Source of the DNA: Halococcus thailandensis JCM 13552
GTDB lineage: Archaea; Halobacteriota; Halobacteria; Halobacteriales; Halococcaceae
Direction of reading: 5' to 3'
Assembly: GCF_000336715.1 (NCBI RefSeq)
Contig: NZ_AOMF01000146.1
Span: 18,652 to 82,651, forward strand
DNA: 64,000 bases
The notes beneath the pieces are model-generated. The model was not told the DNA's origin, did no database searches, and worked only from the letters and a program-made list of their open reading frames with translations. Of this stretch, positions 25,988 through 35,530 are shown piece after piece (within the stretch, counting starts at the first letter, position 1; each line of letters starts with the position of its first letter). Made by a program: the position numbers and the translations under genes.

Positions 25988-27148
25988 ATGTCAATGGAAG
26001 CAGTCGTCTATCAGGGCGAACACGAGGTGGCCGTCGAGGAGGTCGACGAGCCAGAAATCGAACACCCGAACGACGTGGTGATCGACATCACGACGTCGTG
26101 CATCTGTGGCTCGGATCTCCACATGTACGAGGGGCGGACCGCGGCCGACGAAGGGATGGTCTTCGGTCACGAGAACATGGGGATCGTCGACGAGATTGGC
26201 GACGGCGTCGATACGCTCGAAGAGGGTGATCGGATCGTCCTCCCGTTCAACGTCGCCTGTGGGTTCTGTGAGAACTGCGAGAACGGTAAAACTGGGTTCT
26301 GCACCAACGTCAACCCCGGCTTCGCCGGCGGTGCCTACGGCTACGTCGCGATGGGCCCGTACAAAGGTGGGCAAGCCGAGAAGCTCCGCGTACCCTACGC
26401 GGACTTCAACGCGCTCAAACTCCCCGAGGAGGGCAACGAGGACTCGTTCGCGCTACTGGCCGATATCTTCCCGACCGGGTGGCACGGCACGCGACTGGCC
26501 GATCTCCAGCCGGGCGAGTCGATCGCGATCTACGGCGCTGGCCCCGTCGGACTGATGGCGGCCTACAGCGCGAAGATCCAGGGCGCATCGGAGATCTACT
26601 CCGTCGATCGCGTGCCGAGCCGACTCGATCTCGCTGAAGAACACTGCGCGGCGACGCCGATCAACTTCGAGGAGGGCGACCCCGTCGAACAGATCAAAGA
26701 CATCCACGGCAGCGGCGTCGACAAGGGTGTCGATGCAGTCGGCTATCAGGCCGTCGACCCCGACAAGGAGGCCGACGACGCCTACGACCCGGCACGGGAA
26801 AGTCCCGCGAACGTGCTCAACAACCTCATCAGAACCGTGCGCCCGACCGGCCAGCTCGGTATCGTCGGGCTGTACGTCCCCGACGATCCCGGCGCACCCG
26901 ACGAGATGGCCGCCGAAGGGCGACTGGGCATCGACTTCGGGCTGCTGTTCGAGAAGGGCCAGAAGCTCGGCACCGGCCAGTGCGACGTCAAATCCTACAA
27001 CCGCCAGCTCCGCGATCTCATCATCGAGGATCGTGCCGACCCGAGCTTCCTCGTCTCGCACCGTGTGGGTCTCGACGAGGCCCCCGAGATGTACGAGCGC
27101 TTCGACAACCGCGAGGAAGGCGTCACGAAGGTTCTGCTCGAACCCTAA
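25988..27148 (+). CDS. Zinc alcohol/formaldehyde dehydrogenase (FdhA-like)
   Basis: A 386-residue zinc MDR protein from ATG 25988 (MSMEAVVYQGEHEVAVEEVD). Catalytic zinc ligands: Cys in CICGSDLHMYEGR and the GHE motif in VFGHENMGIV. Structural zinc: CGFCENCENGKTGFC, four cysteines. NAD site: IYGAGPVGLMAAYSA. The long GYQAVDPDKEADDAYDP insert matches glutathione-independent formaldehyde dehydrogenases. Substrate not certain. It stands alone. Confidence 0.85.
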   Translation: MSMEAVVYQGEHEVAVEEVDEPEIEHPNDVVIDITTSCICGSDLHMYEGRTAADEGMVFGHENMGIVDEIGDGVDTLEEGDRIVLPFNVACGFCENCENGKTGFCTNVNPGFAGGAYGYVAMGPYKGGQAEKLRVPYADFNALKLPEEGNEDSFALLADIFPTGWHGTRLADLQPGESIAIYGAGPVGLMAAYSAKIQGASEIYSVDRVPSRLDLAEEHCAATPINFEEGDPVEQIKDIHGSGVDKGVDAVGYQAVDPDKEADDAYDPARESPANVLNNLIRTVRPTGQLGIVGLYVPDDPGAPDEMAAEGRLGIDFGLLFEKGQKLGTGQCDVKSYNRQLRDLIIEDRADPSFLVSHRVGLDEAPEMYERFDNREEGVTKVLLEP

Positions 27149-27244
27149 CTCCCCGATCATCGATTTTTGCGCGCCCCGCAACACTCGTAGCGACCAGTGA
27201 TTGCAGGGAAGAGGGAAGGGACGACTCGCGCCCGCACAAACGTT

Positions 27245-27436
27245 ATGTCCCACGACTGGGTAGTCGTGGTATCGACACCCATGTGCATCTACTGTAGCTA
27301 CGACATGGAGGGCTGGGGCAAACTGCTCGACTACGACGACACTTATCAGGAGATCGTCCGTGATGATGAAACGACGGACTCGAACTACGGCTTCCACGAG
27401 TCGTGGGACGAACTCCGCGAGCAGGTCTCGCCGTAG
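27245..27436 (+). CDS. Small protein with a CxxC start, possible leader hairpin
   Basis: 63 residues if it begins at MSHDWVVVV (27245), or 51 residues if it begins at MCIYCSYDMEGWG (27281). The second start looks better, because the sequence between the two starts is a perfect hairpin and the conserved-looking part begins there (CIYC, then an acidic C-terminus DELREQVSP). I do not recognise it. It ends two bases before the convergent GTPase gene. The late Cys pair could bind a metal. Confidence 0.5.
   Translation: MSHDWVVVVSTPMCIYCSYDMEGWGKLLDYDDTYQEIVRDDETTDSNYGFHESWDELREQVSP
27250..27269 (+). promoter_or_regulatory. Perfect 8-bp hairpin near a small-protein start
   Basis: CCACGACT (27250-27257), loop GGGT, AGTCGTGG (27262-27269). 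It sits between two candidate starts of the small gene, so it may be a leader structure or operator. Confidence 0.45.
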
Positions 27437-27437
27437 C

Positions 27438-28547
27438 TCAGTTCGTCGGGAACGGGTCGTCGAACGCACGGTTCTCCGGGTCGTCGTCGATCAGACAGTC
27501 GTCCAGATCGGCGACGATCCCCGCCTCGTCCATCCCGCTGCCGATGAACACGAGTCGGGTGCGGCGGTCGTCATCGTCGCTCCACTGTCCGATCGGGCCG
27601 GCCTGCACCGACGGCCCCGCCCGATTGAGCCCCATCACGTCGTCGCGCCCGGCGAGTCGGAAGACACCTTTCGCCCGGATCACCGACTCGGTCCACGAAT
27701 CGAGCCACTCGTCGAGTCGTTCGGGATGGAACGGCCGTTCTGCGGTGTAGATAAACGACGAGACGCCGTGGGCCGCGGCCGCCGGCCGATCGTGGTCGTG
27801 ACCATCGCCCGCCAGTGCCTGCTTCCAGCCGGCCGAGCGCGTGACGGCCGCGAAATCGAATCGGTCCGTATCGAGCACGAGTTCCGGATCGACGTCGGCA
27901 CGCGTCGTCCGAACGATCTCGGCGCGGGACTGGAGCGTGTGGAGCGTCGCCTCGATCTCGTCGAGTTGCTCGTCGGGCACCATGTCGCATTTGTTGAGCA
28001 AGAGGACGTCACAGAACTCGATACCCTCCATCAGGACGTCCGTGAGTGGTCGATCCATGTCGGAGTCGGCTCCCGCGGGCAGCGACGCGCCGGCGTCGAA
28101 CTCCTTCCAGAAGCCGTACGCGTCGATCACCGACACCATCGTGTCGAGGCGATAGTGGTCGGTCGGATCGATATCGCTCTCGTCGGAGCCCTCCAGAAAC
28201 GTCCGCGCGACGGGCACCGGCTCGCTGATACCTGACGATTCGACCACCAGAACGTCGAAGGTACGGGTTTCGGCGAGTCGCGCGGCCTCGGTGAGCAGGT
28301 CGTCCTGGAGCCGACAGCAGATGCAGCCGTTCGAAAGATCGACGATGCCCGGATCGTCGGCATCGTCCGAGCGCGCGAGCAGTTCGGCATCGACGTTCAT
28401 CTCGCCCATGTCGTTGACGATGACCGCGATCTCGCGACCGCCGGGAGAGGCCAGCAATCGGTTGAGCAGCGTCGTCTTCCCCGCACCGAGCGGGCCGCTC
28501 ACGACCGTTACGGGGATCGATTCCGACGCCGTGATGTTCGTCATCAT
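27438..28547 (-). CDS. COG0523 (CobW/ZNG1-like) metallochaperone GTPase
   Basis: A 369-residue G3E GTPase. Walker A is GPLGAGKTTLLNRLLAS, the family Cys motif is GCICC in NGCICCRLQDD, followed by SSGISEPVPVA and the NKCD guanine motif. The C-terminal CobW domain has SAGWKQALAG and a His-rich patch (HDHD) that could bind metal. The family inserts or moves Zn, Co or other metals. The client is unknown. Two Met codons open the frame. A GTP-dependent role is expected from the family. Confidence 0.88.
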   Translation of the reverse strand: MMTNITASESIPVTVVSGPLGAGKTTLLNRLLASPGGREIAVIVNDMGEMNVDAELLARSDDADDPGIVDLSNGCICCRLQDDLLTEAARLAETRTFDVLVVESSGISEPVPVARTFLEGSDESDIDPTDHYRLDTMVSVIDAYGFWKEFDAGASLPAGADSDMDRPLTDVLMEGIEFCDVLLLNKCDMVPDEQLDEIEATLHTLQSRAEIVRTTRADVDPELVLDTDRFDFAAVTRSAGWKQALAGDGHDHDRPAAAAHGVSSFIYTAERPFHPERLDEWLDSWTESVIRAKGVFRLAGRDDVMGLNRAGPSVQAGPIGQWSDDDDRRTRLVFIGSGMDEAGIVADLDDCLIDDDPENRAFDDPFPTN

Positions 28548-28608
28548 TCGTCCTACGGGGCGGAGCTACTACACTCTTACAGCCAGCGCACTGTCGCTGC
28601 CTCAGTTC

Positions 28609-29349
28609 CTACCACTCCATGCCGCCGTTGACCGCGAGGATCTGGCCGGTCATGTATTCGGAATCCTCGCAGGCGATGAACCGGATGATGCCGGCGATGT
28701 CCTCGACACTGGCGAAACGATCGAGCGGAATGCGCTGACGGATTTTCTCCTTCACGTCGTCGGGAACGTCGTCCAGCATGTCGGTCTCGACGAACCCCGG
28801 CGCGACGCAGTTCGCGGTCGATCCCGAACTGGCGAGTTCGAGCGCGATGGTGCGCGTGAAGCCGAACAGCCCGCTCTTGGTCGCGGCGTAGTTCGCCTGG
28901 CCGTAGTTGCCCTGCTGGGCGACGACGCTCGAAACGTTGATCAGCCGCCCGTGCTCGGCGTCGCCGATGTCCTCGAAGAAGGCGTTCGTACAGTTGAACA
29001 CGCCACCCAGGTTCACGTCCACGACGCGCTGCCAGTCCTCGCGGCTCATGTTCGCGAACGTCCGATCGACGGTGATGCCGGCGTTGTTCACGAGCACGTC
29101 GATCGGGCCGAACAGCTCGTGGACCCGATCACGGAGAGCGTCGACTTCGTCCGGTTCGGCGACGTCGGCCTGGAGCGGAACGGCGGTTCCACCCTCGTCC
29201 TTGATGGCCTCTGCCGTCTCGTGGGCGGCAGCCTCCGACGATCGGTAGTTCACGACGACGGTCGCACCGTTGCGACCGAGCTCCTCGGCGATTCCCCGTC
29301 CGATTCCCCGCGATCCACCCGTCACGACGCACGTTTGCTTCGAGTTCAT
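28609..29349 (-). CDS. SDR reductase, acetoacetyl-CoA/3-oxoacyl reductase type (PhaB-like)
   Basis: A 246-residue SDR from ATG 29349 (MNSKQTCVVTGGSRGIGRGI). The upstream extension lacks family similarity. TGGSRGIG is the NADP motif, NNAG follows, and the catalytic Ser-Tyr-Lys set is in NVSSVVAQQGNYGQANYAAT then YAATKSG. PGFVETDML and GGMEW end it. These match PhaB/FabG; in haloarchaea PhaB makes 3-hydroxybutyryl-CoA for PHA. No other pha gene is in the window, so FabG-like use is possible. Confidence 0.85.
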   Translation of the reverse strand: MNSKQTCVVTGGSRGIGRGIAEELGRNGATVVVNYRSSEAAAHETAEAIKDEGGTAVPLQADVAEPDEVDALRDRVHELFGPIDVLVNNAGITVDRTFANMSREDWQRVVDVNLGGVFNCTNAFFEDIGDAEHGRLINVSSVVAQQGNYGQANYAATKSGLFGFTRTIALELASSGSTANCVAPGFVETDMLDDVPDDVKEKIRQRIPLDRFASVEDIAGIIRFIACEDSEYMTGQILAVNGGMEW

Positions 29350-29522
29350 TGTGGCGTTGCGAGCGTCGGAGGTCACTCGCCGTTCCGACCGTCTCCACAC
29401 GACGTCACCCCCGTGCCCTCACCGTCGACCACGACACGGGATCGAAAAGTCACACTCCCTGATAGCAACGGGGGGTTCATACCGTTCGGCCCGCGCTACG
29501 CTCGGGTTCGTACAGGCTGCGA

Positions 29523-29596
29523 AGCCAGGGGTGGGATTTGAACCCACGAATTCTCGATTACAAATCGAGTGCTTGCACCACCCAAGCTCCCCTGGC
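29523..29596 (-). tRNA. tRNA-Thr (TGT)
   Basis: On the minus strand GCCAGGG pairs with CCCTGGC (acceptor), the D arm is GCTT...AAGC, the anticodon stem is CTCGA/TCGAG around loop TTTGTAA (anticodon TGT), and the T arm contains GGTTCAAATCC. No intron and no encoded CCA. The discriminator is T. Confidence 0.95.
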
Positions 29597-29607
29597 GCAC
29601 TCGTGGG

Positions 29608-30090
29608 TTACCCACGGCCCGATTTGTCGCTGTCGCTTTCGAGCGACTTCTCGAAGTCGATGCGGTGTGGCTCGTAGCCCGCCCGCGCGTAAAAGCGCCG
29701 CGCCGCCTCGTTGTCCGCGAGCGCGGAGAGAGCGACGGCGTCGAACCCCGCCGCGGCCAGTTCGCGCTCGGCCGCTGCGAGTAGCTCCGCACCGATACCC
29801 TCGTTTCGCCGTTCCGGGCGGACGACGATGTTCCGGACGATACCGCGCGAGACGTCCTGTTCGAACCGCTCGGATTCGGGTCCGAACATGACGAACCCCA
29901 CGATCATGCCGTCCTCGCGAGCGACCAGCAGTCCACCGGCGATGATGTCGCGGACGATCGCCTCGCGGATGGTCGCCCGATTGGGTTCGGCACGGAGATG
30001 CGAGCCGAACGCGCGCTGATCGTGGGCGAGTTCGACCCACAGCTCCGCGATCTCGCCCGCGGCCGCGGTGTCGGGCGGTTCGATGGTCAC
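29608..30090 (-). CDS. GNAT-family N-acetyltransferase
   Basis: A 160-residue GNAT protein. Acetyl-CoA-binding motif A is NIVVRPERRNEGIGAELLAA (R/Q-x-x-G-x-G/A) and motif B is ALSALADNEAARRFYARAGY. A GGLLVAREDGMIVGFVMF strand lies before them. Substrate unknown; some GNATs here modify ribosomal protein N termini. Its start overlaps the end of pgk by four bases (ATGA), so the two are probably co-translated. Confidence 0.88.
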   Translation of the reverse strand: MTIEPPDTAAAGEIAELWVELAHDQRAFGSHLRAEPNRATIREAIVRDIIAGGLLVAREDGMIVGFVMFGPESERFEQDVSRGIVRNIVVRPERRNEGIGAELLAAAERELAAAGFDAVALSALADNEAARRFYARAGYEPHRIDFEKSLESDSDKSGRG

Positions 30091-31277
30091 TCGTCGAGTG
30101 CCTCGACGGCCGGCAGTGAATCGCCGGCGAGCAGCGCGAGCGACGCGCCGCCGCCGGTGCTCACGTGCGAGAACCCATCGATGCCCAGTCGCCGGATCGC
30201 CGCCGCCGTGTCGCCGCCGCCGACGATGCTGTGATCGGCCTCGCTGGCCGTCGAGTAGAGCTCCCGGGTCCCGTGGGCGAACGTCTCCTCCTCGAAGACG
30301 CCCGCCGGCCCGTTCAGGATCACCGTGCCGGCGTCGGCGAGGACCTCGGAATAGGCGGCGACGGTCTCGCTGCCGACGTCCATCGCCGGCGTCTCGGTCT
30401 CCTGGGGCAGTTCCGCGACAGGGATCTCGTGGCGCTCGCCGTCGCGCTCGATCGCGACGTCCACCGGAACCCGGAGTTCGTCGTGGGCATCGAGCAGTTC
30501 GCCAGCGCGGTCGATCTCGTCCCAGTAGCCCTGATCGTAGACGAACTCGGCGCTCGCGGTTCCCAACTCCGCGCCGCTAGCGAGCAGGCAGACGTTGCCG
30601 ACGAGGCCCGCGGTCAGCACCGTGTCGGCGAGGCCGCGTTCGAGAACGCTCCGGGCCACACCGATGGAATCGCCGACCTTCGCGCCGCCGAGCAGGTAGA
30701 CGCGGGGCTGGGGGGTCTCCTCGATAGTTGCGAGCACGTCGAGTTCGCGCTCCATCACCCGGCCGGCGTAGCCCGGCAGTCGCTGCGGGAAGCCGACGAG
30801 TGAGGGCTGTGAGCGGTGAGCGGCGGCGAAGGCGTCGTTGACGTAGACGTCGAGTGCGGGCACGAGCCCCTCGACGAGGTGGGTATCGGCCGCGCGCTCG
30901 GGGTCGAACTCCATGTACTCCTCGGCGTAAAAGCGGGTGTTTTCGAGCAGGACGGCCTCACCGCCGTCGAGCCCCGCGACGCGCTCTCTGGCAGCGGCCG
31001 AAAATGTGGCGTCGCAGTAGTCGACGGGGAAGGAGAGCAGTTCGTCGAGGCGGTCGGCGTGGGCGGCGAGCGTCGAGAAATCGTCGTCGCCGGGGCGGCC
31101 CTGATGGGCGAGGATCGCCACCCGTGCGCCGCGTTCGAGCAGCTCCGAGAGGGTCTCGACGTGGGCGCGCAGGCGGGCGTCGTCGGCCAACCCCGTCTCG
31201 GAGAGCGGGCTGTTGATGTCGATGCGCACCCCGACGGCGACGCCCTCACAGTCGAGGTCGTCGAGGGTTCGGATCAT
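30087..31277 (-). CDS. pgk: Phosphoglycerate kinase
   Basis: A 396-residue PGK from ATG 31277 (MIRTLDDLDCEGVAVGVRID). Substrate-binding motifs: RIDINSPL, AILAHQGRPGDDD, VLLENTRFY and VNDAFAAAHRSQPSLVGFP. Nucleotide motifs: LLGGAKVGDS and IVGGGDTAAAIRRLG. It catalyses reversible phosphate transfer between 1,3-bisphosphoglycerate and ADP in central metabolism. The upstream liv operon is divergent. Confidence 0.95.
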   Translation of the reverse strand: MIRTLDDLDCEGVAVGVRIDINSPLSETGLADDARLRAHVETLSELLERGARVAILAHQGRPGDDDFSTLAAHADRLDELLSFPVDYCDATFSAAARERVAGLDGGEAVLLENTRFYAEEYMEFDPERAADTHLVEGLVPALDVYVNDAFAAAHRSQPSLVGFPQRLPGYAGRVMERELDVLATIEETPQPRVYLLGGAKVGDSIGVARSVLERGLADTVLTAGLVGNVCLLASGAELGTASAEFVYDQGYWDEIDRAGELLDAHDELRVPVDVAIERDGERHEIPVAELPQETETPAMDVGSETVAAYSEVLADAGTVILNGPAGVFEEETFAHGTRELYSTASEADHSIVGGGDTAAAIRRLGIDGFSHVSTGGGASLALLAGDSLPAVEALDE

Positions 31278-31384
31278 TGTGCGCCCTCCACCGGCCGCCG
31301 GCAAATCCCTTTCCCTCCCGATCGCCGGACGGAGGGAGTAACACTTATTACGGTCTCCCCCACCGTTTCATGTGGACTCGTGTC

Positions 31385-32488
31385 ATGGGTATTGCTGAAA
31401 CCTACTCTCGCGGCCGGAGCGTCGTCGCCGAACAACCCCTCACGCTGCTGGTCGCGGTCGTCTGCATGCTGTTGGCGATCGATCTGGTTTCGAAACTACT
31501 GAGCGGCTCGCTGTCGGTGCTCAGCCTCGCCGTCTTCCTCAAGGACGGGCTGATCCTCGGGCTCGTCATCGGGCTCGCGGGGGTCGGACTCTCGATGACG
31601 TATTCGATCCTCGGCTTCCCTAACTTCGCTCACGGCGATTACATCTCCAGCGGCGCGTTCGCCGGCTGGGCGACCACCTACGTGATCGCGGGGTTCGGCA
31701 CGGTGTCGGTCGGCGATCTGCTCCTGCTCGGCGTCAGTGGCGACGCGACCGCGGGCAGCGTCGGCGTGAGCGTCGTCTCGACGCCGCTGGCGGTCGTCGC
31801 GGGGCTCGTCATGGCGGCCGTGTTCACCATCGCGCTCACCCTGCTCATCGATCGACTCGTCTACAAGCCGATGCGCGATCAGGAGGGGATCTCGCTGCTC
31901 ATCGCGAGCGTCGGCGTCGCGCTCGCGCTGCGCTATCTGATCGCGTTCGTCTTCGGCACCAGTCGGCCGGGCATCACCGGCGGATCGATCCCCGGAATCG
32001 CCGTTCCCGGGATCGGCATCCGGATCAACGCTCACGAGGCGACGCTCGCGATCTGTGCGATCGGGCTGCTGGTCGGCGTTCACGTCGTCCTCCAGTACAC
32101 GAAACTCGGGACGGCGATGCGCGCGATGGCCGACAACCGCGATCTCGCGCGCGTCACCGGCATCCCCACCGAGCGCGTCGTCCGCGCGACGTGGGTCATC
32201 GGTGGCGGGCTCACCGGCGCGGCGGGCTATCTCATCACGCTCGAAACGGGCACCATCGCCTTCGACTTCGGCTGGGTGCTGCTCCTCCTCATCTTCGCGG
32301 CGGTCATCCTCGGTGGTATCGGCTCGGTCTACGGCGCGATGTTCGGCGGGTTGCTCATCGGGCTCGCGAGCACGGTCTCACTGGTCTGGATCCCCTCCGA
32401 TTTCACCACCGTCGCGGCCTTCCTCGTCATGATCTTCATGCTGTTGGTCAAGCCGTCGGGGCTGTTCGGCGGGGTGACGACCGCATGA
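31385..32488 (+). CDS. livH: Branched-chain amino acid ABC permease LivH
   Basis: A 367-residue permease from ATG 31385 (another ATG sits at 31370). It has eight or nine membrane helices. GLSMTYSILGFPNFAHGDYI is the LivH signature, and GIGSVYGAMFGGLLIGL closes it. TATA-like ACTTATT lies upstream at about 31342. It starts a plus-strand operon livH-livM-livG-livF. Ligand inferred from family: branched-chain amino acids. Confidence 0.9.
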   Translation: MGIAETYSRGRSVVAEQPLTLLVAVVCMLLAIDLVSKLLSGSLSVLSLAVFLKDGLILGLVIGLAGVGLSMTYSILGFPNFAHGDYISSGAFAGWATTYVIAGFGTVSVGDLLLLGVSGDATAGSVGVSVVSTPLAVVAGLVMAAVFTIALTLLIDRLVYKPMRDQEGISLLIASVGVALALRYLIAFVFGTSRPGITGGSIPGIAVPGIGIRINAHEATLAICAIGLLVGVHVVLQYTKLGTAMRAMADNRDLARVTGIPTERVVRATWVIGGGLTGAAGYLITLETGTIAFDFGWVLLLLIFAAVILGGIGSVYGAMFGGLLIGLASTVSLVWIPSDFTTVAAFLVMIFMLLVKPSGLFGGVTTA

Positions 32489-32548
32489 CTACCCCGCGAC
32501 TGAATGGATACCGTCACCGAGTGTGGCTGCGGCCAGCGAGGTGGACCG

Positions 32549-33880
32549 ATGAGTAGCGCCACCGAGCGGGTCGCAGCCCGGCTACCGGACAACGACGCCG
32601 TGTTGATCCTCGGCGTGCTGTTCGGGCTGTACGTCGGCTTCACGGTATTAGGAATGGCGCTCGGGCTCGATATCGCGGGGCTCGCGAGCACCCTCCAGCG
32701 GATCACCTTCTTCGCGGCCGTCTACGCGCTGCTCGCGCTCGCCCTCAACCTTCAGTGGGGCTACGCGGGACTCCTGAACATCGGCGTCGCGGGGTTCATG
32801 GCCGTCGGCGTCTACACGATGGCGATGCTCACCGCGCCCGCGAGCCCCGCGGCGGGCGGTGTCCCCGGGCTCGGCCTCCCGCTCTGGGTCGGCGTCGTCG
32901 GCGGGATGGTCGCGGCAGCATTGGTCGGCGCGCTCGCGGCGCTGCCCGCACTCAGGCTCAAGGCCGATTATCTGGCCATCGTCACGCTCGGCCTCTCCGA
33001 GATCATCCGACTGACGTACAACTCCACCACCTTCCAGACCTTCTCGATCGCGGGCGCGGATCTCGGCACCGGTGCCTCCCAGGGCATCCAGACGCCGACC
33101 AACCCCGTGATGGCGCTCTACTACACGACGCCGTCGAGCCCCGCCGCCGGCACGACGGGGCTCGGCGAGGCCGTCTTCGGCTTCTTCGGAACGCTCGGAC
33201 TCGACGAGCCGGTCGTCGTCGACTGGACCTACACGATCGTGCTCGTGATCTTCGTCGGCCTGTTCTATCTCCTGCTCACGCGCGTCGGCAATTCGCCGTT
33301 CGGTCGGGTGCTCAAGGCCATCCGCGAGGACGAACTCGTGGCGAGCTCGCTCGGGAAGAACACGAACCGGTTCAAGATCAAGACGTTCATGCTCGGCTGT
33401 GCGCTGATGGGCTTAGGAGGAATACTCTGGCAGGGCAGTCAGGAACTCGTCAACCCCGCCCTGTTCCTCCCGATCATCACCTTCTACGTCTTCATCGCGC
33501 TGATCATCGGCGGGTCGGGCTCGAACACCGGTAGCGTCATCGGCGGCGCGCTCTTCGCGGGACTGCTGTTCGAGGGACCGACGTTCGTCCGTCGGCTCGT
33601 CCAACAAACCGTTGACCTCGGCGGCGCGCCGAACACGTTCACCGACGCGATCGCCGCGCTCGGCTCGCTGGATGTCGGGCCGCTGCTCGCCTACGCGCTC
33701 GCCGACGTCTCCAGCCTCAGGTTCGTGCTCGTCGGTGTGGTGTTGGTCTATCTCGTGCAGAACCGACCCGATGGACTGCTCGGCCACCGCAAGGAGACCG
33801 CCGCGGCCGTCTCGCTCGCGCGCGAGCGGACCGCAGCCGGCCAGACAGACGGCGGCGCGACGGAGGCCAACGATGAGTGA
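32549..33880 (+). CDS. livM: Branched-chain amino acid ABC permease LivM
   Basis: A 443-residue permease from ATG 32549. About ten helices. LALNLQWGYAGLLNIGVAGFMA is the LivM signature; a large extracellular insert (about residues 170-225) interrupts the core. FKIKTFMLGCALMGLGGI matches the family. The C-terminus is a Glu/Asp/Thr cytoplasmic tail. It is 60 bases after livH and overlaps livG by eight bases. Confidence 0.9.
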   Translation: MSSATERVAARLPDNDAVLILGVLFGLYVGFTVLGMALGLDIAGLASTLQRITFFAAVYALLALALNLQWGYAGLLNIGVAGFMAVGVYTMAMLTAPASPAAGGVPGLGLPLWVGVVGGMVAAALVGALAALPALRLKADYLAIVTLGLSEIIRLTYNSTTFQTFSIAGADLGTGASQGIQTPTNPVMALYYTTPSSPAAGTTGLGEAVFGFFGTLGLDEPVVVDWTYTIVLVIFVGLFYLLLTRVGNSPFGRVLKAIREDELVASSLGKNTNRFKIKTFMLGCALMGLGGILWQGSQELVNPALFLPIITFYVFIALIIGGSGSNTGSVIGGALFAGLLFEGPTFVRRLVQQTVDLGGAPNTFTDAIAALGSLDVGPLLAYALADVSSLRFVLVGVVLVYLVQNRPDGLLGHRKETAAAVSLARERTAAGQTDGGATEANDE

Positions 33881-34763
33881 AACGGACACCACCGACACGC
33901 GAGCGGCGATCGAGGGTGAGAACCCAGAGGAGATCGCGGATATCGACCCCGAGGAGGACTCGGACGTCGAGCGTGCCGCCCGCGAGATACCACCCGGGCG
34001 GCCGCTCAGGGTCGACGATCTCCGCATGGAGTTCGGCGGGCTGACGGCGGTCGACGGAGCCGGGTTCGCCATCGAAGAGGGGTCGCTCACGGGGTTGATC
34101 GGGCCGAACGGCGCGGGCAAATCGACCACGTTCGACTGTATCACGGGCGTCCATCGTCCGACCGGTGGCTCGGTGAAGCTCCACAACGAAGAGATCACGG
34201 GCCTGCAGCCGCACGAGATCGCTGCCCGTGGACTCGTTCGCACGTTCCAGATCACGCGCGAACTCCAGGAGATGACGGTGCTCGAAAACATGCTGCTCGC
34301 GCCGCGCGGCCAGCAAGGCGAGGCGCTCTGGCGGGCGGTGCTGCCAGGTGTACGCCGCTCGGTACAGGCTCAAGAGCGAGAGCTGCGCGAGCGGGCGTGG
34401 GAGACGCTCGAATTCTTCGAGATCGACCACCTCGCCGAAGAGTACGCGGGCAACCTCTCGGGCGGCCAGCGCAAACTGCTCGAGATGGCGCGTGCACTGC
34501 TGACCGATCCGGAGGTCGTCCTGCTCGACGAGCCGCTCGCCGGTGTCAACCCGACGCTCGAACGCAAACTGCTCGAACGGATCGACGAACTCCGCGAACA
34601 GGGCTACACCTTCCTGCTGGTCGAACACGACATGGACGTGATCATGGAGAACTGCGAGCGCGTCATCGTCATGCATCAGGGGCGCGTGCTCGCCGACGAC
34701 GCGCCGGCGGCGATCCGCGAGAACGAGCAGGTGATCGACGCCTATCTGGGGGCGAACGTATGA
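33873..34763 (+). CDS. livG: ABC transporter ATPase LivG
   Basis: A 296-residue ATPase. An acidic N-terminal extension (about 45 residues) precedes the core. Walker A is GPNGAGKST, signature NLSGGQRKLLEMARALL, Walker B VVLLDEPLAG and the switch His is in LLVEHDMDVIME. The C-terminal hooks ENEQVIDAYLGANV typify LivG. It overlaps livM (8 bases) and livF (ATGA). Confidence 0.92.
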   Translation: MSETDTTDTRAAIEGENPEEIADIDPEEDSDVERAAREIPPGRPLRVDDLRMEFGGLTAVDGAGFAIEEGSLTGLIGPNGAGKSTTFDCITGVHRPTGGSVKLHNEEITGLQPHEIAARGLVRTFQITRELQEMTVLENMLLAPRGQQGEALWRAVLPGVRRSVQAQERELRERAWETLEFFEIDHLAEEYAGNLSGGQRKLLEMARALLTDPEVVLLDEPLAGVNPTLERKLLERIDELREQGYTFLLVEHDMDVIMENCERVIVMHQGRVLADDAPAAIRENEQVIDAYLGANV

Positions 34764-35521
34764 GCGACGAACGCGCAGTCACGGACACGGAGACGGACGA
34801 AAGCGACACGACCGCCGACGGCCTGCTCTCGATCACCGATCTCGACGCGGGCTACGGCGATCTGCAGATCCTCTCGGCGCTAGATCTCGCGGTCGATTCC
34901 GGCGAGTACGTCAGCATCGTCGGTCCGAACGGCGCGGGCAAATCGACGGTGATGAAGGCAGTCTTCGGGCTGGCGACTCACATGGATGGCTCGATCGCCT
35001 TCGACGGCGAGGGGATCGGCGGCCTCGCTCCCGAGGAGGTGATCCGCCGGGGCGTGAGCTACGTCCCACAGAACGAGAACGTCTTCGCCGGGCTCTCGGT
35101 GCGCGAAAACCTGGAGATGGGCGCGTACATCCTCGATTCAGTGCCCGAGGAGCGGCTCGCGGACGTCTTCGAACGCTTCCCGATCCTCGAAGAGCGCCAG
35201 TCCCAGCGCGCGGGCACCCTTTCGGGCGGCCAGCGCCAGATGCTGGCGATGGGGCGCGCGCTGATGCTCGATCCCGACTTGCTGCTGCTCGACGAGCCGT
35301 CGGCCGGGCTCGCGCCCGATCTCGTCGACGAGATGTTCGACCGGATCGACGCGATCAACGACGCCGGAACGGCCGTGCTGATGGTCGAGCAGAACGCGAT
35401 CGAGGCGCTCTCGCGCTGTGACCGTGGCTACGTGCTCGTGCAGGGCCAGAACCGCTTCACCGACACCGGCGCGGCACTACTCGGTAACGACGAGGTGCGC
35501 CGGGAGTTCCTCGGCGGCTGA
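34760..35521 (+). CDS. livF: ABC transporter ATPase LivF
   Basis: A 253-residue ATPase: Walker A GPNGAGKST, SYVPQNENVFAGLSV (Q-loop), signature TLSGGQRQMLAMGRALM, Walker B LLLLDEPSAGL. The compact shape and NALE-type ending (EQNAIEALSR) fit LivF. Its start overlaps the end of livG by four bases. It ends ten bases before the convergent binding-protein gene. Confidence 0.92.
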   Translation: MSDERAVTDTETDESDTTADGLLSITDLDAGYGDLQILSALDLAVDSGEYVSIVGPNGAGKSTVMKAVFGLATHMDGSIAFDGEGIGGLAPEEVIRRGVSYVPQNENVFAGLSVRENLEMGAYILDSVPEERLADVFERFPILEERQSQRAGTLSGGQRQMLAMGRALMLDPDLLLLDEPSAGLAPDLVDEMFDRIDAINDAGTAVLMVEQNAIEALSRCDRGYVLVQGQNRFTDTGAALLGNDEVRREFLGG

Positions 35522-35530
35522 AACGACCGT

